Shown: positions 12,151 through 16,212 of the stretch, one piece after another | Numbering within the stretch: the stretch's first letter is position 1 | Layout of the letters: each line of letters starts with the position of its first letter | Origin: Thermoflexales bacterium | Lineage (GTDB): Bacteria > Chloroflexota > Anaerolineae > Fen-1058 | Reading direction: 5' to 3' | Length of the DNA stretch: 16,212 nucleotides | Assembly: GCA_016931085.1 (NCBI GenBank) | Contig: JAFGFO010000447.1 | Span: 1-16,212 of the forward strand | The notes under the pieces: model-generated | Database searches by the model: none | What the model was told of the DNA's origin: nothing | What the model saw: only the letters and a program-made list of their open reading frames with translations | Position numbers and translations under genes: made by a program

Positions 12151-15100
12151 ATGAACAAGCGACACGTAGAAACAGAATTGTTAGCCTACCTGGATGGCGA
12201 GCTAAATGCTCAGATGCGCGCCGAGGTGGAGAGCCATCTGGCGGCTTGCCAGGCCTGCACGGCCGAGATGGAGCGCCTGCAGGCCCTACGCACGGGCCTG
12301 CGCGTCACGACGCAGCACGCCTTGGAGCCGCTGCACCTAGACCGGGCGGCCGACGAGCGCATCCGGCAGCGCCTGTCAGCTCACCAGCGCAAAGGAGCGT
12401 GGTGGAGTGCGGTGACCGCCACTCCTTCGACCACGCTCAGGACAGGCTTCGAGGCCGGCCGGCTTGCCTGGCATTGGCGAGTGCTGGGCAGCTACGCGGC
12501 GTTGGCGCTGCTGCTGCTGGCCTTCGTCATCCCCACCTGGCAGACGGCCAACTTGCCCACCAGCGGTGAGCGCTACGAGACGCTGGTCCTGGGCCAAACG
12601 ACGCTGACGCCCGGCACGCAGGCTGCCCTGCGCGTGCTGGTGCGCAACGCTGGCACACAGCAGCCCACGCCCGGCGCTCAAGTGGCCATCAAGCTGGCCG
12701 GCTTGGGATCGCCCGGCCTGACCAAGACGGTCTGGCAGGGGCGGACGGATACCTACGGCACGGCCCAGGTGGCTTTTACGGTGCCCGATCTGTCTGAGCT
12801 AGAAGCCAGCGCCCGCCCGGCCGGCCTGGCTAAGGCGCGCGAAGGCTTGGCGGCGCTAAGCGGCTTGGTGGCAAATGCCGCCGCCGCGCCGGCGTCCCAA
12901 GAGGTCCAAGCCGACGGCAAAGCCGTGCTGATCGTCGAGACGCTCTCCGGGCCGGGCCTGGAGCGGACCAGCCTGAGCCACCCCATCACCATCCGGCGCA
13001 GCTACAAGCTGTACCTGTCCAGCGACAAGCCACTCTACCAGCCCGGCCAGGTCATTCACATGCGTGCCATGGCCCTGGCCGCCGCTGACCGCAAGCCGGC
13101 CGCCGGGCAGGAGATCGAGTTCGTCGTCCACGACGCGGCCGGCAACAAGGTCTTTCGCCACACGGCGGCCGCCTCCGCCTTTGGCATCGCCGCCGCCGAC
13201 TTTACACTTGCCAGCGAAATCATCCAGGGCAATTACCGGCTGGAAGCCTCCCTGGGCGACACTGTGTCCGAAAAGACCGTCCAGGTCAAGCCCTACGTGC
13301 TGCCCAAGTTCAAGGTGACGCTGGAGGCTGAACGGGCCTTTTACCGTCCCGGCGAGGCCGTTCGCGGCCACCTGCAGGCCGATTACTTTTTCGGCAAGCC
13401 AACCGACAAGGCGCACGTCACGCTGCGCGGCTACGTGCGCGATGTGGAGCGCACACAAGTTATCGAGCTCAAAGGCCAGACGGACGGGGAGGGACGCTTC
13501 GAGTTCGAGTTCGCGGCCCCCACCGCGCTGGTGGCGCCCTCGGCCCGCAAGGCGGTAGCCTACCTGGAGCTGGAAGCCGAGGTGCGCGACCAGGCCGAGC
13601 ACACCGAAAACGGTTACGCGTCGGTGCCCGTCACCGAGCAGGCCATCCTGCTGGACGCCATTCCCGAGAGCGGCGTCCTCAAGCCGGGGGTGGAGAACGT
13701 CATCTACCTGCTGGCCAGCTATCCCGACGGCCGGCCGGCCGAGGCGACGATCACGGTCTGGATAGGCGGCTCGGCCTCGGAAGTGCAGACCGGCGAGTAC
13801 GGCCTGGGCGAGTTCCGCATGAGCGCGCCTAAGGGGGGATACGCGCTCCGGCTCACGGCCAGGGATGCAGCCGGCATGACAGGCGAGGCGACCATCCCTC
13901 TGAAAGCCGACGAGGCTGCCGAGACCGTCCTGCTGCGGACCGAGCGGGCCGCTTACCGCGTGGGCGACACACTCAAGCTGGAAGTCCTAGTCGCTGACAT
14001 AGCCAGCGACACAGGGGCCAGCGGGGACGCGGGCGGCGTTTACCTGGACGTCGTCAAAGAAGGCCAGACGCTGGCCACACACGTCCTGCCGGTCAAGGAC
14101 GGGCGCGCGGCGCAGGCTATCGACCTGGAGACGGCCCACCTGGGCACGCTGGAGCTAAACGCCTACCGCGTGCTGGGCGATGGGACGATCGCGCGCGATA
14201 CGCGGCTGGTGGTGGTCGACGAGCCTGACGAGGTCGAGATCGCCGTCTCGGCCGATCGCCAGGTCTACCGGCCCGGCGATACGGCGGCAGTGGATTTTCA
14301 CACTCAACTGGGTGGGCAGGGCGTGCAGACCGCGTTGGGCGTGGGCATCGTCGACGAGTCGGTGTATGCCCTGGCCGAGCAGCAGCCGGGCTTCGAAAAG
14401 CTGTATTTCTTGCTCGAAAAAGAACTGCTCGAGCCACGCTACGAAGTGCACGGCTTTCAACTGCCGGCACTGCTGTCGCCCAAAACCGAAACCAAGATCC
14501 GCCAGGCGCAGGATCAATCGGCGCGCGCCTCCTGGGCGGGGCTTCCCGGCACCGCCTTCAGCCTCCGGCTGCAAGCCATGCTGGACAACACCAAGGCTTA
14601 TCTGCAGCTCCGCCTGGCGCGCTTTACCCAAATCGGCGACTGGCTGGCTCGCGCCGTGATCGTCCTGCCGCTGCTGCTATGGCTGATCGTCGTGTGGGGC
14701 CTGCGCCCCACCGGCGTGCTGGCACAAGCGCTGAAGCAGTTGGGCATCGGCCTGACCGCCCTGCTGTTGACCTCACCCATCTCGCTGCCCCTCATCGGCG
14801 GCTCGCTGTGGGTGGGCGGCAAGCTGTTCGGCCCCCTGGCCTTTATCCTGGCGCTGTGGGCCTGGCTGTCGGCCTGGGCGCTGCTGGCGCTGTACGCCTG
14901 GCGGCGGGCCGATCCCCGCGTGCAGTTGGCGGTCGGGCTTAGCTCGGCCGGCCTGGCCCTGGGCGGGCTGCTCGTCTTTGTGGCCGAGGCCGGCGCTCCC
15001 ACCCCGTCCCTGGTCATCGGCGGCATTTTCCTGGCCTGTCTGCTGGCGGCGGCGGCCTGGGTGACCTTGGGCCTGGGCCTGCTGCTGGAAGGCGTGCGCT

Positions 15101-16212
15101 GGCCGGGCTGGACGGCAGTGGGGCTGGGGCTACTGGTCGTCCCGCTCACCTTCTACCTGGTCTGGCTGCCGGGCATGCGCTCGCCCCTGGTGCGTGCGAT
15201 GGGCGACGTCCGGCTATACGCGGCGGCCGGCAATCTGCTGGTGGGCTGCGGGCCGGCGGGCGCGCCCACGGCTCAAACAATTGTGGAAACCGTCGTCGTC
15301 AAGGAAGTAGGTAAGGAGACCGTCGCTACCGCCGCGTCCCAGCCCGCCCCGCAGGCCACCCAGGCGCCGGCGGCAAAACTGCCAACCGCCACTCGTCTCC
15401 CAACCGCTACTCCTCGTTCAATTGCAACCCCTGAAGCCGAGGCAGAGTTGGGCCACACGGACGGCGGCGAGGCTCAAGCGGAGCGCCCGCGCCTGCGCCA
15501 GTTCTTTCCCGAGACGCTCTACTGGCTGCCCGAGGCCGTCACCGATCAAGACGGCCGCCTGAGCCTGGACGTGCCCATCGCCGACTCGATCACCACCTGG
15601 CGGCTGGCGGCCATCGCCAACACCCAGGACGGGCGCATCGGCGCGACCACAGCGGGCATCACTGTTTTCCAAGACTTTTTCATCGACCTCGACTTGCCGG
15701 TGGCTTTGACGGTTGGCGACGAGGTGCGCGTGCCGGTGGCCGTCTACAACTACCTGACCCAGACCCAGCACGTGCGGCTGGAGCTCGAGCCGGCCGCATG
15801 GTTCGATCTGTTGGGCAATGCGGAGCAGGAGCTGAACATCGCGGCCAACGACATCGAAGTGGCCTACTTCCCCATCGCGGCCCGCCGGCACGGCCACGGC
15901 CGCTTGACCGTCACCGCCTGGGGCTCGAAAATGTCAGACGCCATCGCCAAGGAGGTGACGGTGGTGCCCGACGGCAGCGAGGTGCGCCAAAGCACTTCGG
16001 CCAGGCTGGGGCAAGGGGCTACGCTGGGGGTGCACGTGCCGGACTATGTCGTGCCCGGCACGGCCCGGGTGATGGTCAAGCTCTACCCCGGCGCGGCGGC
16101 CCAGGCCATCGAGGGCCTGGACGCGCTCCTACGGATGCCCACCGGCTGCTTCGAGCAGACCTCGTCCGCGCTCTATCCCAACATCATGGTGTTGGACTAT
16201 TTGCAGCAAACC
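12151..16212 (+). CDS. Zinc-finger anti-sigma factor fused to an alpha-2-macroglobulin-like thioester protein (partial at window end)
   Basis: The frame is open for 1354 codons and runs off the window. Residues 1-45 form a zf-HC2 anti-sigma domain with His29, Cys33 and Cys36 (HxxxCxxC). A linker leads to a transmembrane helix (about 111-128). Outside, macroglobulin (MG) domains follow: SDKPLYQPGQ (291-300) is MG2-like, PYVLPKFKV (381-389) MG3-like, and GIVDESVYAL (732-741) is the strand before the usual bait region. Residues about 745-830 would be the bait, then about six hydrophobic helices (835-1006). A Pro/Thr tether (1036-1090), RQFFPETLYWLP (1116-1127) and the thioester PTGCFEQT (1330-1337, Cys1333 and Gln1336) follow. 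One plus six helices put both MG parts outside and the zinc domain inside. GGGAG-type spacing (GGGAG, 12141-12145) supports the ATG. It probably restrains the upstream sigma factor and traps proteases. Confidence 0.88.
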   Translation, partial: MNKRHVETELLAYLDGELNAQMRAEVESHLAACQACTAEMERLQALRTGLRVTTQHALEPLHLDRAADERIRQRLSAHQRKGAWWSAVTATPSTTLRTGFEAGRLAWHWRVLGSYAALALLLLAFVIPTWQTANLPTSGERYETLVLGQTTLTPGTQAALRVLVRNAGTQQPTPGAQVAIKLAGLGSPGLTKTVWQGRTDTYGTAQVAFTVPDLSELEASARPAGLAKAREGLAALSGLVANAAAAPASQEVQADGKAVLIVETLSGPGLERTSLSHPITIRRSYKLYLSSDKPLYQPGQVIHMRAMALAAADRKPAAGQEIEFVVHDAAGNKVFRHTAAASAFGIAAADFTLASEIIQGNYRLEASLGDTVSEKTVQVKPYVLPKFKVTLEAERAFYRPGEAVRGHLQADYFFGKPTDKAHVTLRGYVRDVERTQVIELKGQTDGEGRFEFEFAAPTALVAPSARKAVAYLELEAEVRDQAEHTENGYASVPVTEQAILLDAIPESGVLKPGVENVIYLLASYPDGRPAEATITVWIGGSASEVQTGEYGLGEFRMSAPKGGYALRLTARDAAGMTGEATIPLKADEAAETVLLRTERAAYRVGDTLKLEVLVADIASDTGASGDAGGVYLDVVKEGQTLATHVLPVKDGRAAQAIDLETAHLGTLELNAYRVLGDGTIARDTRLVVVDEPDEVEIAVSADRQVYRPGDTAAVDFHTQLGGQGVQTALGVGIVDESVYALAEQQPGFEKLYFLLEKELLEPRYEVHGFQLPALLSPKTETKIRQAQDQSARASWAGLPGTAFSLRLQAMLDNTKAYLQLRLARFTQIGDWLARAVIVLPLLLWLIVVWGLRPTGVLAQALKQLGIGLTALLLTSPISLPLIGGSLWVGGKLFGPLAFILALWAWLSAWALLALYAWRRADPRVQLAVGLSSAGLALGGLLVFVAEAGAPTPSLVIGGIFLACLLAAAAWVTLGLGLLLEGVRWPGWTAVGLGLLVVPLTFYLVWLPGMRSPLVRAMGDVRLYAAAGNLLVGCGPAGAPTAQTIVETVVVKEVGKETVATAASQPAPQATQAPAAKLPTATRLPTATPRSIATPEAEAELGHTDGGEAQAERPRLRQFFPETLYWLPEAVTDQDGRLSLDVPIADSITTWRLAAIANTQDGRIGATTAGITVFQDFFIDLDLPVALTVGDEVRVPVAVYNYLTQTQHVRLELEPAAWFDLLGNAEQELNIAANDIEVAYFPIAARRHGHGRLTVTAWGSKMSDAIAKEVTVVPDGSEVRQSTSARLGQGATLGVHVPDYVVPGTARVMVKLYPGAAAQAIEGLDALLRMPTGCFEQTSSALYPNIMVLDYLQQT
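12404..12453 (+). repeat. Dispersed-repeat-like insertion inside the anti-sigma linker
   Basis: GGAGTG (12404-12409) and CACTCC (12420-12425) form a hairpin around CGGT/ACCG. This is followed by TTCGACCACGCTCAGGACAG and a closing GCTTCGAGG. In the +1 frame it reads SFDHAQDRL, a peptide signature I remember from a widespread intergenic repeat in several phyla. In the gene frame it encodes ATPSTTLRTGFEA in the cytoplasmic linker just before the membrane helix. It keeps the frame, so the fusion gene still reads through. Confidence 0.5.

Overview
The window looks like a chromosomal segment of a high-GC (roughly 60-65% by eye) member of the Chloroflexota, probably Anaerolineae-like. The grounds are the surface lipoproteins with Pro/Thr-rich linkers, the many GTG and TTG starts, the ferredoxin-dependent 2-oxoacid oxidoreductase in the order D-A-B-C, and short heptad-phased intergenic repeats. 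This placement rests on style and recollection, not on a database search. No rRNA, tRNA, CRISPR array or insertion sequence is visible.

Layout. Bases 1-250 are an intergenic repeat zone. On the minus strand, 251-1123 encodes a degenerate receiver-GGDEF protein with its own consensus-like promoter. Divergently, 1266-2860 encodes a two-component pair: a NarL-type histidine kinase with a two-helix membrane anchor and almost no extracellular loop, and a NarL/FixJ response regulator. A 40-nt hairpin lies between the pair and a perfect 16-bp inverted repeat follows it. Without room for a clear new promoter, korD-korA-korB-korC (2910-5725) follows and would form a complete 2-oxoacid (probably 2-oxoglutarate):ferredoxin oxidoreductase. 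Next is a lipoprotein (5762-7261) with a possible lysozyme-like domain and an M23/LytM domain. It converges on an unknown acidic protein (7267-7998, minus) that has a textbook promoter and apparently a leaderless start.

Bases 7999-8332 hold divergent promoters and what looks like the broken 5' end of a DUF2723-type membrane protein gene. Its promoter now lies ahead of a 1044-residue lipoprotein with 13 Asp-box (BNR) repeats (8333-11467). That gene carries two G9 tracts.

The most unusual part is 11629-16212. An ECF-type sigma factor is followed after 12 nt by one long open reading frame, still open at the window edge. This frame fuses an N-terminal zinc-binding anti-sigma domain (HxxxCxxC) and a transmembrane helix to an alpha-2-macroglobulin-like chain with MG domains, an internal block of about six membrane helices, and an intact thioester motif (GCFEQ). 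I infer a membrane system in which an alpha-2-macroglobulin protease trap is also the sensor and anti-sigma factor for its own sigma factor. If correct, this would be a protease-attack sensing pathway.
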